This document shows, one piece after another, positions 38,331-47,140 of a stretch of DNA of 64,000 nt. Each line of letters starts with the position of its first letter. Position 1 is the stretch's first letter. The stretch spans positions 310,001-374,000 of the forward strand of contig NIOE01000004.1 of the NCBI GenBank assembly GCA_002205125.1, given 5' to 3'. The translations under genes were made by a program, and so were the position numbers. The notes below the pieces were generated by a model, which saw only the letters and a program-made list of their open reading frames with translations, was not told the origin of the DNA and searched no databases. Source of the stretch: Roseateles noduli (GTDB taxonomy: Bacteria > Pseudomonadota > Gammaproteobacteria > Burkholderiales > Burkholderiaceae_C).

Positions 38331-38644
38331 GGCAACTCCTGGATCGCCCTGCTGGACCGCAGGACGAGGTGCGCAGCGTAGCGGGCCTTCGTCAAGCGCG
38401 TGTGAATGGGGGCTTGTGCGACCTGCGCGCAGCCCCTGATCCTTGGGACATGGCGCCGGGGGGCGCCGGGACACCGAGGCGTTCACCGGTGGCGTCGTTT
38501 CGGATCTGCCGGCAAAGATGCCTGCCCGCACATCGCGCCGCCCTGCAGTTCATCCCGTCCGGATGCCGGACTGTCGCAGCGGCATCCGCACCGCGCGCGG
38601 CTGCCTAGACTGCGCCTCGATTTCAACTTTCGAGGGAACTCGTC
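38331..38644. other. Intergenic region between divergent lipoprotein genes
   Basis: 314 bases. The few open frames are Arg-rich shadows. No hairpin with a T-run or clear promoter was identified. CGAGGGAACTCGTC upstream of 38645 provides the ribosome site for the small lipoprotein. Confidence 0.45.
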
Positions 38645-38860
38645 ATGACCATCCGCTCCACCGCTGTCGCCCGTTCGATGGCCCTGCTGCTCGCCGGCGC
38701 CGCGGCCGTGCTGTCCACCGGCTGCGTGATCGCGCCCAACACCGCCGAGGCCACCACGCAGCGCATGGAGGACGTCCGCAAGATGAGCGAGCAGGCCACG
38801 GCCACCTGCGGCGCGGGCAATGTCAAGGAAGTCAACGCGAAGAGCTACAGCTGCAAGTGA
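38645..38860 (+). CDS. Small lipoprotein
   Basis: 71 residues. Signal with lipobox (SMALLLAGAAAVLSTGC|VIAPN) and a short mature peptide TAEATTQRMEDVRKMSEQATATCGAGNVKEVNAKSYSCK (given in part: MEDVRKMSEQATATCGAG) with two further Cys. GAGGGA lies upstream of ATG. Unknown function; small Cys-containing lipoproteins are often stress-induced, but nothing here proves that. Confidence 0.72.
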   Translation: MTIRSTAVARSMALLLAGAAAVLSTGCVIAPNTAEATTQRMEDVRKMSEQATATCGAGNVKEVNAKSYSCK

Positions 38861-39081
38861 TCCGCCTCGGCTCCGCTTTGGGCGCCGCGCGTCGTTGCAA
38901 ATCCTCGCCATAGCTGGGCTATGGCTCCGGTTTGCGCCTAGCGCTGCATCCCAAACCGGAACCGCGTCGGACCACTTGCTGCCGGCGGCGAGTACCGCAC
39001 GTCAAGATCGGTGCGGCTGACAGGGGCATCGTCCTTGCGCGATCATCAGGACTCGTCTTGTCGAGTCCAGGATCCGTCGCC

Positions 39082-40137
39082 ATGCCCACCTCCAGCGCGC
39101 CTTTCGCTCCGTTCTTCCTCGGTACCCGGCTGCCGCTGATCCAGGCGCCGATGGCCGGCGTGCAGGACGCGCGGCTGGCGCTCGCGGTGAGCAACGCGGG
39201 CGGGCTGGGATCGCTGCCCGCCGCGATGCTGACGCCGGAGGTCCTGCAGAAGGAACTGCAGGCGCTGCGCGGCGGCACCGACAAGCCGTTCAACGTCAAC
39301 TTCTTCGCCCACACCTCGCCCGCGCCGGATGACGCCCGCGAGGCGCGCTGGCGCGATCGGCTTGGTCCTTACTACGCCGAGTTCGGCATCGATCCCGCGC
39401 AGATCAAGGCGGGACCGGGCCGGGCGCCGTTCACCGCGGAGATCGCCGATCTTGTCGAGCCCTTCAAGCCGCCGGTGGTGAGCTTCCATTTCGGATTGCC
39501 GTCGGCCGAGCTGATCGCCCGCGTGAAGGGCTGGGGCAGTCTGGTGCTGGGCAGCGCGACCACGGTCGACGAGGCGCGCTGGCTGGAGGCGCACGGTGCC
39601 GACGGCGTGATCGCGCAGGGCTGGGAGGCGGGTGGGCATCGCGGCCACTTCCTCAGCGACGACCTGACGCGACAGCCCGGCACGATGGCCCTGCTGCCGC
39701 AGATCGTGCGCGCGGTGAGGGTGCCGGTGATCGCGGCGGGCGGCATCGCCGACGTGCGCGGCATCCGCGCGGCGCTGGCGCTGGGGGCCTCGGCGGTGCA
39801 GCTGGGCACGGCCTTCCTGCTGTGCGAGGAAGCGACGACGAGCGCGCCGCATCGCGCGGCGCTGCGCGATCCGGCGAATCACCACACGGCGGTGACGAAT
39901 CTCTTCACCGGTCGGCCGGCGCGCGGCATCGTGAACCGCTACATGCGCGAGGTCGGGCCGTTGAACGACGCGGCGCCGCAGTTCCCGCTGGCGACCTCCA
40001 GCGTCGCGCCGCTGCGCGCGAAGGCCGAAGCGCAGGGCAGCGGCGACTTCTCGCCGCTGTGGTCGGGTCAGAACTTTGCCGCTGTGCGTGAGATCGGCGC
40101 GGCTGCGCTCGTGAACGAGCTCAGCGCGGCGTTCTGA
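39082..40137 (+). CDS. Nitronate monooxygenase-family flavoprotein
   Basis: 351 residues from ATG 39082. FMN-binding TIM barrel: LIQAPMAGVQD, SNAGGLGSLPAAMLTPE, FNVNFFAHT, GADGVIAQGWEAGGHRG (active-site His region), VPVIAAGGIADVRG and GASAVQLGTAFLLCEEA. It oxidises alkyl nitronates, or acts as a related enoyl reductase or dioxygenase. The longer open frame upstream lacks conservation. It converges with the aldo/keto reductase, with only 3 bases between stops. Confidence 0.9.
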   Translation: MPTSSAPFAPFFLGTRLPLIQAPMAGVQDARLALAVSNAGGLGSLPAAMLTPEVLQKELQALRGGTDKPFNVNFFAHTSPAPDDAREARWRDRLGPYYAEFGIDPAQIKAGPGRAPFTAEIADLVEPFKPPVVSFHFGLPSAELIARVKGWGSLVLGSATTVDEARWLEAHGADGVIAQGWEAGGHRGHFLSDDLTRQPGTMALLPQIVRAVRVPVIAAGGIADVRGIRAALALGASAVQLGTAFLLCEEATTSAPHRAALRDPANHHTAVTNLFTGRPARGIVNRYMREVGPLNDAAPQFPLATSSVAPLRAKAEAQGSGDFSPLWSGQNFAAVREIGAAALVNELSAAF

Positions 40138-40140
40138 TCC

Positions 40141-41127
40141 TCAAGGCAGCGGCGCACCGCGCGCTGCCACGTACAGCGCGTACCACTCGTTGCGAGTGAG
40201 CTGAACCTTCAGCGCGTCGCCGCACGCGCGGATGCGGTCGGGATTCGCCGATCCGATGACGGGCTGGATGCGTGCCGGGTGCTTCATCAGCCACGCCAGC
40301 AGGATGCCTTCGGTGCTGACGCCGTGTTCCTGCGCCAGCTTCTGGACCAGCAGGCGGGCGGCTTCGTCGGCGGGATCTTGAGCGGTTTCCCCGCTGAAGC
40401 GCCCGCGGGCCAGTGCGGCCCAGGCCTGGAGCTGGATGCCGTGCTGCTGGCAGTGTTCGAGCGTGCCGGTCCAGGCCAGCGCGCCGGGGCGGCCTGCGGC
40501 CTGGCGGTCGTTGAAGCAGGTGCCTGCGTCCAGCGGCTCCAGATGGCCGAGGCCGAGCTCCAGCTGGTTCACCACCAGCGGCTGCTCCAGCGCGCGGCCG
40601 AGCCAGGCCATCTGGCCGACGTTCATGTTGGACACGCCGAAGTGGCTCACCTTGCCTGCAGCGCGCAGGCGCTGGAAGGCTTCGGCGATCTCCTCCGGCT
40701 GCATCAGCGGATCCGGGCGATGCAGCAGCAGGATGTCCAGGCGTTCGGTGCCCAGGCGCTTCAGGCTGGCCTCGACGGCCTGGACGATGTAGCCGCCGGA
40801 GAGGTCGTAGCGGCCCGGGCCCTGGTCGTCGGCGAAGCGGATGCCGCACTTGCTCTGCAGCACGATGGGGTCGCGCAGCGAGGGCTGGCGGCGGAAGAGC
40901 TCGCCGAAGACCGATTCGGCCTTGCCGCGGGTGTAGATGTCGGCGTGGTCGAACAGCGTGACGCCGATCTCCAGCGCGGCCTCGACGGCGGCCTGCGCGT
41001 GGTCGACGTGGGCGGCGGTGAACGGGGAGTCGTCCCAGTGGCCGCCCAGGCCCATGCAGCCATAGGCGAGCGGGCTGGCGGTCGGGAGGTGCTGCTGCAG
41101 CGGAAGGGCGTGGCTCATGGTGGTCAT
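40141..41127 (-). CDS. Aldo/keto reductase (YdhF-like)
   Basis: 328 residues. It has LAYGCMGLGGHW at the N-terminus and the full catalytic tetrad: Asp and Tyr in LFDHADIYTRGK, Lys in VLQSKCGIR, His in ILLLHRPDPLM. The NADPH site VIGSANPDRIRA lies near the C-terminus. It matches the YdhF oxidoreductase group. An internal ATG (MSHALP) three codons in is an equal start. It lies downstream of rtcA on the same strand after 93 bp and is probably independent of RNA repair. Confidence 0.9.
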   Translation of the reverse strand: MTTMSHALPLQQHLPTASPLAYGCMGLGGHWDDSPFTAAHVDHAQAAVEAALEIGVTLFDHADIYTRGKAESVFGELFRRQPSLRDPIVLQSKCGIRFADDQGPGRYDLSGGYIVQAVEASLKRLGTERLDILLLHRPDPLMQPEEIAEAFQRLRAAGKVSHFGVSNMNVGQMAWLGRALEQPLVVNQLELGLGHLEPLDAGTCFNDRQAAGRPGALAWTGTLEHCQQHGIQLQAWAALARGRFSGETAQDPADEAARLLVQKLAQEHGVSTEGILLAWLMKHPARIQPVIGSANPDRIRACGDALKVQLTRNEWYALYVAARGAPLP

Positions 41128-41220
41128 GCGCGATCTGGCGATCTGGAATGGGGAACGCGCCCGGGTGGGCGCGCGGTGCGGGATTGTGACGCGGCGCGGG
41201 GGGGCCGCGTTTCATCGTGG

Positions 41221-42273
41221 TTACGAGCCGGGCAGGACGTCGACGCGCCAGGCGTTGCCGGCGCGCGAGACCTCCAGATGCGAGTCGAAACGCACGTCCA
41301 GGAAACGCGCGATCACGCCGAAGTTGGTGCGGCTGTGTTCGGTCAGTTCCGTGCAGGTGAAGGCCGCCGGGCGGCCCGATCCCGCGACCGCCAGCGCGAG
41401 CGGCAATGCCAGTTGGTCCGCCAGGTGCGGACCGACCGCGCCGGCCGAGATCTCGTACGCGCGCATCTCCTTGAAGACGGTCTGTGCGACTTCCTCCGCC
41501 GACAGCCCGCGCTCGCCGAAGGCGATGAAGACTTCGGTCAGGTGCTCGTGGGCGAGCGTCGTCATCAGCGCGTTGCCGGGGCCTTCGTTCTGGCGCGCCG
41601 TGCCGACGCGCAGCTGGTGGCTGTCCCAGCCGGTCAGGCCTTGCAGCGCTTCGAGCTCGCGATCGGCGACGCCGCGCGGGAGCGCGGGCGCCAGCACTTC
41701 CGCGAAGGCCTCCAGCGGCTCACCGCGTTCGAGCAGGTCGAACGGACGCAGGCCGCCGTCGGCCGGCGTGATCACGGCCTCGATCTCGCCGCCGCCGGCG
41801 GGGAAGAAGCCGTGACGGCGCAGCGTCAGGTCCAGCTTCGCGCCCGCGCGACGGATCAGCGGCGCGAAGCTGCGCTGCAGGAAATGGAAGGGCGGCGCCA
41901 TCGGGTTGTGCGTGCCGCCGGACAGGTGCAGGCGGCTGGGGCCATCGGCCAGCATCAGCGGCGGCAGCACGGTCTGCAGCACCAGCGTGCAGCTGCCCGC
42001 GGTGCCGACCGCGAAGCGGTAGTCGCCGGCATGCACCTGGCCGGGACGGAACTCCAGCGTCTGCGAGCCCAGCTCCGCGCCGATCACCGTCGCGCCGCAG
42101 ACCTCCTGCGCGGCCAGCACGCAGGTCAGGTGCTGGCGCATCAGGCCCGGCTTGGGGCGCTTCGCGCGGATGTTGGCGATGCGCAGCGGCGTGCCGGTGC
42201 ACATCGAGAGCGCCAGCGCCGTGCGCAGGATCTGTCCGCCGCCTTCTCCGTGCGAGCCGTCCAGTTCAACCAT
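41221..42273 (-). CDS. rtcA: RNA 3'-terminal phosphate cyclase RtcA
   Basis: 350 residues. It starts MVELDGSHGEGGGQILRTAL, aligning with the N-terminus of known RtcA; ATG 42273 follows AGGGAG. A start at 42291 adds MKIREN but is less well placed. RAKRPKPGLMRQHLT, GGTHNPMAPPFHFLQ, FFPAGGGEIEAVI and SGRPAAFTCTELTEHSRTN are conserved; the His that takes AMP is expected in the segment LADQLALPLALA-SGRPAAFTCTELTEHSRTN. RtcA converts RNA 3'-phosphate to 2',3'-cyclic phosphate in an ATP-dependent way. It is the last gene of the operon rsr, Y RNAs, rtcB, HEAT gene, rtcA. Confidence 0.95.
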   Translation of the reverse strand: MVELDGSHGEGGGQILRTALALSMCTGTPLRIANIRAKRPKPGLMRQHLTCVLAAQEVCGATVIGAELGSQTLEFRPGQVHAGDYRFAVGTAGSCTLVLQTVLPPLMLADGPSRLHLSGGTHNPMAPPFHFLQRSFAPLIRRAGAKLDLTLRRHGFFPAGGGEIEAVITPADGGLRPFDLLERGEPLEAFAEVLAPALPRGVADRELEALQGLTGWDSHQLRVGTARQNEGPGNALMTTLAHEHLTEVFIAFGERGLSAEEVAQTVFKEMRAYEISAGAVGPHLADQLALPLALAVAGSGRPAAFTCTELTEHSRTNFGVIARFLDVRFDSHLEVSRAGNAWRVDVLPGS

Positions 42274-42298
42274 GTTCTCCCTGATTTTCATCTCTTCT

Positions 42299-42332
42299 CG
42301 CGGGCCCCGCGGCGATGCGCCGCGGGTCCGCG
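42299..42332 (-). other. Strong intercistronic hairpin before rtcA
   Basis: On the transcript CGCGGACCCGCGGCG pairs, with one bulge, with CGCCGCGGGGCCCGCG around CAT. It lies 26 bases upstream of the chosen rtcA ATG, just after the HEAT-repeat gene. It could protect or separate transcript segments, or limit rtcA translation. Confidence 0.55.
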
Positions 42333-42421
42333 CCTTTCTCTCTTGGTCTTGTGTTCTTGTCTTCTTCGTATCCGCACTCGACACGCGTTGAACGCCCATT
42401 CAATGCGCGCTCAACGCGGCT

Positions 42422-43792
42422 TCATCTCGCCGTCAGCAGGCCGCAGGTCGACAGTGCGAACGACAGCCTGGCACGCAGCGCCGGCGGCAACACCGGTGAT
42501 GAGTCCCGCCACTGCTCGCGCAGTCGACCGGCCTGCGGTTCGCCGGGCGCGGAAACGCCGAGCCGGGTGCTGACTTCCCAGCGTTCGATCGCGTGGAGCA
42601 GCGCGTCGACACCGCCTTCCGGCAAAGGCTGGCGGGCCAGGTCGAGCAACTCGCCGAACTGCGTCCACAGGCCCCAGGACTGCGACATCGTGAGACCGCG
42701 TCGCAACGCGACGACGTTGCCGTGCGCCATCACCAGCGGCCACAGCTCCGCGGGCGACAGCCCGGGAACGCCGCGGCCCACGGACTCCGCCGCGACCCGC
42801 TGGACGCGTGGCGACGCGTCACCCAAGGCGCATCGCAGCCAGTGCTGCTGCCGGTCATCGGTGCTCGCGCGGATCAAGTGATCGAGCGCGACCGCGCGCA
42901 GCGGCGCCTTCGGACCGACGTCGCCCGCCAGGCCCAGCAGCCGCTCCGCGCGTAGGGTGGTCGATGCGGGATCGACCGCCGCGAGGAACGCGAAGGCCGG
43001 GACGCCGCCGTGCGGCGCGCTGACCAGCGCCTGCGCCTGCAGCTGCGACTCGGCAACGACTCGGACCGCGTCCGTTCCGCCGCTGCGTCGCAGGAAGGCG
43101 AGCGCCACGTCCCGCACGCCGCCGCGCGGATCCAGCGCCAGCCGCTGCGCGGTCGCGTTGCCGAGCTCCGGCGTCGTGTCGCACAGGCGGCGCAACGCGT
43201 GGGCACGCACCGGACCGGTCGGGCTGTCGCAGGCCGCAAGCCAGAGCGCCGATCGCGCCAGACCGCCAGGCAGGTCCTCGATGCGCTCGAGCGCCCACCG
43301 GGCCGTGACGATGTCCGCGCTGCACAGGCGGCCTGACAGCAGCGCGGGCCGCTCAACCGGCGACGCCGCACGCCATTCGACGGTGTCCAGCCAGCGGCCG
43401 ACCACGGGCGGCAGCGTGCCGCGCACGTCGGCCAGACGACGGAGCCGCTCCGGCGCCACCAGGAAGCCCGCGATCGTCGCCAGCAGCGGACCGTGGTCGG
43501 CCCGCTGGCCGCGCAGCACGTCGGCCAGTGCCGGCAGCGCCGCCGGCCAGGCCGCGAGGCGGTCGTCGGTGAGGAACCCCCGCACCGCGATGCCGGCGGC
43601 GCGCCGCACCTGCGGGACCCAGTCGTTCACGCGCGCCAGCAGGCCCGGCAGGGCCGCGGGTGTCCGCAGCTTGCCCAGCGCCTCCACGGCTTCCTGCCGC
43701 GAGTGGCCGCTGCGCGCCTCCAGCATCGGCAGCCAGGCCTCCGCCGTCGCCTCCGGCGGTCTGTCGCCGGAGAACCAATCCTTCCAGTTCAT
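42422..43792 (-). CDS. HEAT-repeat protein inside the RNA-repair operon
   Basis: 456 residues. It begins MNWKDWFSGDRPPEATAEAW and is built of degenerate HEAT units (RQEAVEALGKLRTPAALPGLLARV split here: EAVEALGKLRTPAALPGLL; PQVRRAAGIAVRGFL; GPVRAHALRRLCDTTPELG; GGVRDVALAFLRRSG; PRVQRVAAESVGRG). No catalytic motif was seen. It lies between rtcB and rtcA on the same strand, 87 bp after rtcB, so it should be induced with them. A scaffold or RNP-binding role is inferred from position. It is not obviously related to the retron repeat protein beyond fold. Confidence 0.78.
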   Translation of the reverse strand: MNWKDWFSGDRPPEATAEAWLPMLEARSGHSRQEAVEALGKLRTPAALPGLLARVNDWVPQVRRAAGIAVRGFLTDDRLAAWPAALPALADVLRGQRADHGPLLATIAGFLVAPERLRRLADVRGTLPPVVGRWLDTVEWRAASPVERPALLSGRLCSADIVTARWALERIEDLPGGLARSALWLAACDSPTGPVRAHALRRLCDTTPELGNATAQRLALDPRGGVRDVALAFLRRSGGTDAVRVVAESQLQAQALVSAPHGGVPAFAFLAAVDPASTTLRAERLLGLAGDVGPKAPLRAVALDHLIRASTDDRQQHWLRCALGDASPRVQRVAAESVGRGVPGLSPAELWPLVMAHGNVVALRRGLTMSQSWGLWTQFGELLDLARQPLPEGGVDALLHAIERWEVSTRLGVSAPGEPQAGRLREQWRDSSPVLPPALRARLSFALSTCGLLTAR

Positions 43793-43879
43793 CTTCTTCT
43801 CCCTGACGGTACGACGCGCGCCGCCGAAGCCGCGCGCGCCGTCCGCTCGTCGCCGGCCGTCAGGCCGGTCTCCTGTTCC

Positions 43880-45094
43880 TCATCCCTTCACACACACCAC
43901 CTGCTTCAGCGTGTGCACCACTTCCACCAGGTCCTGCTGGGCCGCCATGACCGCGTCGATGTCCTTGTAGGCCATCGGGATCTCGTCGATGACGTCCTTG
44001 TCCTTGCGGCACTCGACGCCTTCGGTGGCTTCGCGATGGTCCTTCAGCGTGAAGCGGCGCTTGGCCTCCGTGCGGCTCATCGTGCGGCCGGCCCCGTGCG
44101 AGCAGCTCTCGAAGCTCTCCGGGTTGCCCTTGCCGCGCACGATGTAGCTGCGCGCGCCCATGCTGCCGGGGATGATCCCCATCTGGCCTTTCTTCGCGCT
44201 CACCGCGCCCTTGCGGGTCACGAACACGTCCTGGCCGAAGTGGGTCTCCTTCTGCACGTAGTTGTGGTGGCAGTTGACCGCCTCGATGTGGCTCTCGAAC
44301 TTCTTCCCGATCACCTTCTTCGCGGCCCCGATCACGCGGCGCATCATCACTTCGCGGTTGGTCTCCGCGAACTTCTGCGCCCAGCCCACCGCACGCACGT
44401 AGTCGCCGAAGTACTTCGCGCCTTCCTCGAAGTACGCGAGGTTCGCATCCGGCAGGTTGGCCTGATGCTGCATCGCGTCCTTCTTGGCCAGCTCGATGAA
44501 CATCGTGCCGATCGCGTTCCCGACACCGCGCGAACCCGAATGCAGCATGAACCACACGAAGCCCAGCTCATCCAGGCAGACCTCGATGAAGTGGTTCCCC
44601 GTCCCGAGCGTGCCCAGGTGCTTGTGGTTGTTGGTGTTCTTCAGCTTGGGGTAGTCGCGGCAGATCTCGGTGAAATCCGCTTCGAGCGTCGCCCAGGCCG
44701 CGTCGACCATGTCGGGCGGGTTCTCCCACGCGCCCTCGTCGCGACCCTTGGGGTTGCGGCCGTGAGGCACGGCGGCCTCGATCGCGGAACGCAGGGGACC
44801 CAGGTTGTCCGGCAGGTCCTCGGCGCGCAGCGTGGTCTTGCAGGCCATCATCCCGCAGCCGATGTCGACGCCGACCGCGGCCGGGATGATCGCCTTCAGC
44901 GTGGGGATCACCGATCCCACCGTCGCGCCGATGCCCAGGTGCACGTCGGGCATCGCCGCGATGTGCTTGAACACCACCGGCAGCTTCGCCGCGTTCATCA
45001 GCTGCTTGCGCGCTTCGTCCTCGACGGGCACGCCCTGCGTCCACATCTTCACCGGCACGCCGCCGGCGACTTCCATCTCGTTGTAGTTCTTCAT
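43880..45094 (-). CDS. rtcB: RNA ligase RtcB
   Basis: 404 residues, matching E. coli RtcB. VPVKMWTQGVPVE, FKHIAAMPDVHLGIGATVGSV (split at APDVHLG-type motif), AAVGVDIGCGMMA (metal Cys and Asp), LGTGNHFIE, MLHSGSRGVGN and the guanylated His region SCSHGAGRTMSRTEAKRRF are all present. It joins 2',3'-cyclic phosphate ends to 5'-OH ends using GTP and Mn. ATG 45094 was taken from family alignment; an ATG four codons upstream also exists. It is directly downstream of two Y RNAs. Confidence 0.97.
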   Translation of the reverse strand: MKNYNEMEVAGGVPVKMWTQGVPVEDEARKQLMNAAKLPVVFKHIAAMPDVHLGIGATVGSVIPTLKAIIPAAVGVDIGCGMMACKTTLRAEDLPDNLGPLRSAIEAAVPHGRNPKGRDEGAWENPPDMVDAAWATLEADFTEICRDYPKLKNTNNHKHLGTLGTGNHFIEVCLDELGFVWFMLHSGSRGVGNAIGTMFIELAKKDAMQHQANLPDANLAYFEEGAKYFGDYVRAVGWAQKFAETNREVMMRRVIGAAKKVIGKKFESHIEAVNCHHNYVQKETHFGQDVFVTRKGAVSAKKGQMGIIPGSMGARSYIVRGKGNPESFESCSHGAGRTMSRTEAKRRFTLKDHREATEGVECRKDKDVIDEIPMAYKDIDAVMAAQQDLVEVVHTLKQVVCVKG

Positions 45095-45114
45095 GATTCG
45101 TTCCATTCAAAAGC

Positions 45115-45242
45115 GCGGTGACAAGGAATCGGCAAGACGTTTTTCTGAGCTACCGGCTTGCGCCGGGCGGGGTTCGGACCCGCGACCTCCGCGCCCCGAA
45201 AGGCGGGTGCTCTACCGATGTAGTCCTGCCTGCATTCACCGC
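45115..45242 (-). ncRNA. Y RNA with permuted tRNA-like head (Y RNA 2)
   Basis: 128-nt RNA between rsr and rtcB. Ends pair: GCGGTGA with TCACCGC (7 bp), an asymmetric internal loop, then GGCAGGAC with GTCTTGCC (8 bp, one G-U), a Y-RNA-like stem. The head is a circularly permuted tRNA: GGTAGAGC (3' half of a D arm), an anticodon-arm-like hairpin, T arm CGCGGGTCCGAACCCCG (45168-45184), CCGGC-GCAA-GCCGG closing the acceptor stem with a GNRA loop (45153-45166), then TAGCTCAG (5' half of the D arm). Such tRNA mimicry is known for bacterial YrlA RNAs bound by Rsr. Confidence 0.82.
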
Positions 45243-45269
45243 AGAAACAGGGGGCCGGGACTAGCCCGG

Positions 45270-45432
45270 GCAGTTGCCGCGGTGAGCGATGACAAGGGAT
45301 GGTGAAACGTGTTCCTGCTCTACCAGACTGAGCTACGGTGTCCCGGAGGACCCCGGCGGGATTCGAACCCGCGACCAGGGCATTAACAGTGCTGTAGTTC
45401 CACCGGCATTCATCGCTCGCCGCGGCAACCGC
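45270..45432 (-). ncRNA. Y RNA with permuted tRNA-like head (Y RNA 1)
   Basis: 163-nt RNA. Its 5' and 3' ends (45410-45432 and 45270-45292) form a 23-bp stem with one G-U and one C-A mismatch; the inner part includes GCGATGA/TCATCGC, resembling the Ro-binding Y stem. The head contains an anticodon-arm-like GCA-CTGTTAA-TGC (45380-45392, a GUU loop as in tRNA-Asn), T arm CGCGGGTTCGAATCCCGCC (45355-45373), an acceptor-like hairpin GGGGTCC...GGGACACC, and a full D arm TAGCTCAGTCTGGTAGAGCA (45316-45335). The order T arm then D arm is permuted relative to a tRNA, so it is not a tRNA gene. Confidence 0.84.
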
Positions 45433-45473
45433 ATCCGGTGCCGTCGACAGCCTTCATTCCATCATTCAATCTT

Positions 45474-47060
45474 TCACTGCGGATCCAGCGACACGCGCTC
45501 GATCTCGCGGACCCAGTGGCCGGCCACGGTCGCACCGGCGGCGAAGTCGCCGATCATGCGGAACACCGCGTCCGAGAAGCCGCCGACGTTCATCACGTCC
45601 TGGCGCTCCACCGCCTGCGTCGAGGCGCCGGGCTGGATGTCGATGCACACCAGCTTCGCCGTCGGGCACCGGGCCTTGATCGCCTCCCATTGCGCCATGG
45701 TCTCAGTCGCGCCGTAGCGGCGCGCGTCGATCCACGACTCGTTGTCGGACACGATCACGACCAGGTCCACCATCGCCCGCTCCTTGTTGAGCTGACGCAG
45801 CGGCGCGCTGACCGTCGTTCCACCGCCGCCGACCGCCGCCAGCTTCGCCGCATTGGTCATCACCGAATCGCGAGGATTCAGCTTCACCGACACGACGTCG
45901 CATTCGAACGGCATCACGCGACAGTCCGCGTTCTTGCGGACCAGCGCCGCGGCCACCAGGGCGGCCACGTCGATGCATCGCACCACCGAGGTCGCCGAAC
46001 CGCGCGCGCCCGTCACCGCCGACGACATCGACCCCGACACGTCCGGGCAGACCACGACGCGGCCCTGGATCGCCGGCACGTTGACCAGCGCGGCCTCCAT
46101 CGCGTCCTGCAGCGCCTCGCGGATCTGCGAGGGCACTTCGGACGCCGCGTTGAACGCGGTCATCAGCTGGTACGGCAGCACGCGGGCCGAGGCCACGGCT
46201 TGCGGATCGCGCAGCAGCTTCGCCAGCTGTTCCGTCATGCCCGGATGCTCGAACACGCCATGGCGTGCGAAAGCGTTCAGGTTCTGACGCACCATCTGCC
46301 AGGAGCCCTGCGCCGCGATGCGCGCCCAGTGCGCGTCGTTCAGCGGCAGCGCCGTCAGCATCTGGAAGGGCACCGGCGGCAGATCGTCCGCCGTCGCGCC
46401 TTTCGTGTTGCCGGACAGCAGCGCCCGCTTGAAGCGCACGTAGGCCAGCGTCGCGGGCGGCAGCGCCGCCTCGTCGTACGGACGGTCGATCAGCCACGCG
46501 AACCACGCCGCACGCCAGGCTTGCGCCGGCTTGGGGTGGACCATGCGGACCACGTCGGCCAGCGTCGGCTCGGCGCCGATGGACGCCTGCAGCAGGCGCT
46601 GCTCGCTCGCGTTCGCCAGCCATTGCTGGACCAGCTTCTTCGGACGCGACCCCAGCGACTTGCGGCCGGTCTGGCCCGATCGCAGGATCTGCACGAAGTT
46701 GCGCAGCATCTTGCCGTTGTCGATCACGCGGCCGAACACGGACTGCAGCAGCGCGACGTCGCGTTGCGCCAGCACGGCGGCCAGCAGCGCGGGCATGTCC
46801 TTCATGTGACCGGACTGGCGGGCGTAGACCGCGGTCTTGGCGAGGAAGGCGGTGTCCACGTCCTGCGCCAGTGCCAGCGCCTCTTCCAGCTGGGATTGAG
46901 CGCCGGCGTAGAACGTCGACGTCATGCAGCCGGTAGCCGCCATCTGTGCCAGGTGGTGCCGGGTCTTGTAGCCGTAGGCACGGGCGCCGGACTGGTTCAC
47001 CGCGTCCGCGGCGGGCGGCAGCTTGCCGGGCGTCGTCTTGAAGAGTTGCGTGTTGACCAT
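45474..47060 (-). CDS. rsr: Ro60-like RNA-binding protein Rsr (TROVE plus vWA)
   Basis: 528 residues from ATG 47060 (AGGGAGGACATC upstream), close to Ro60 length. The N-terminal TROVE ring of HEAT-like helices (YAGAQSQLEEALALAQDVDT, AFLAKTAVYARQSGHMKDMP, FVQILRSGQTGRKSLG) encircles RNA ends. The C-terminal von Willebrand A domain keeps a MIDAS motif (CPDVSGSMSS, GGGGTTVSAPL, SDNESWID). It binds Y RNAs and misfolded RNAs and, with PNPase in other bacteria, degrades structured RNA. First gene of the sigma-54-driven operon. Frame upstream of 47060 is a non-conserved Arg-rich stretch. Confidence 0.94.
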   Translation of the reverse strand: MVNTQLFKTTPGKLPPAADAVNQSGARAYGYKTRHHLAQMAATGCMTSTFYAGAQSQLEEALALAQDVDTAFLAKTAVYARQSGHMKDMPALLAAVLAQRDVALLQSVFGRVIDNGKMLRNFVQILRSGQTGRKSLGSRPKKLVQQWLANASEQRLLQASIGAEPTLADVVRMVHPKPAQAWRAAWFAWLIDRPYDEAALPPATLAYVRFKRALLSGNTKGATADDLPPVPFQMLTALPLNDAHWARIAAQGSWQMVRQNLNAFARHGVFEHPGMTEQLAKLLRDPQAVASARVLPYQLMTAFNAASEVPSQIREALQDAMEAALVNVPAIQGRVVVCPDVSGSMSSAVTGARGSATSVVRCIDVAALVAAALVRKNADCRVMPFECDVVSVKLNPRDSVMTNAAKLAAVGGGGTTVSAPLRQLNKERAMVDLVVIVSDNESWIDARRYGATETMAQWEAIKARCPTAKLVCIDIQPGASTQAVERQDVMNVGGFSDAVFRMIGDFAAGATVAGHWVREIERVSLDPQ

Positions 47061-47140
47061 GATGTCCTCCCTGTCGGGTGTCGTTCGGCGTCGCCGTGTT
47101 GCTGTGATGCGGCGCCGCCGTGTTGTCTTGCCTTCTTCAT

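Noticed and set aside
45115-45432. tRNA genes on the minus strand
   Set aside because: T and D arms are present but in permuted order, with no cloverleaf that starts and ends at an acceptor stem; Y RNAs explain the arrangement and context better.
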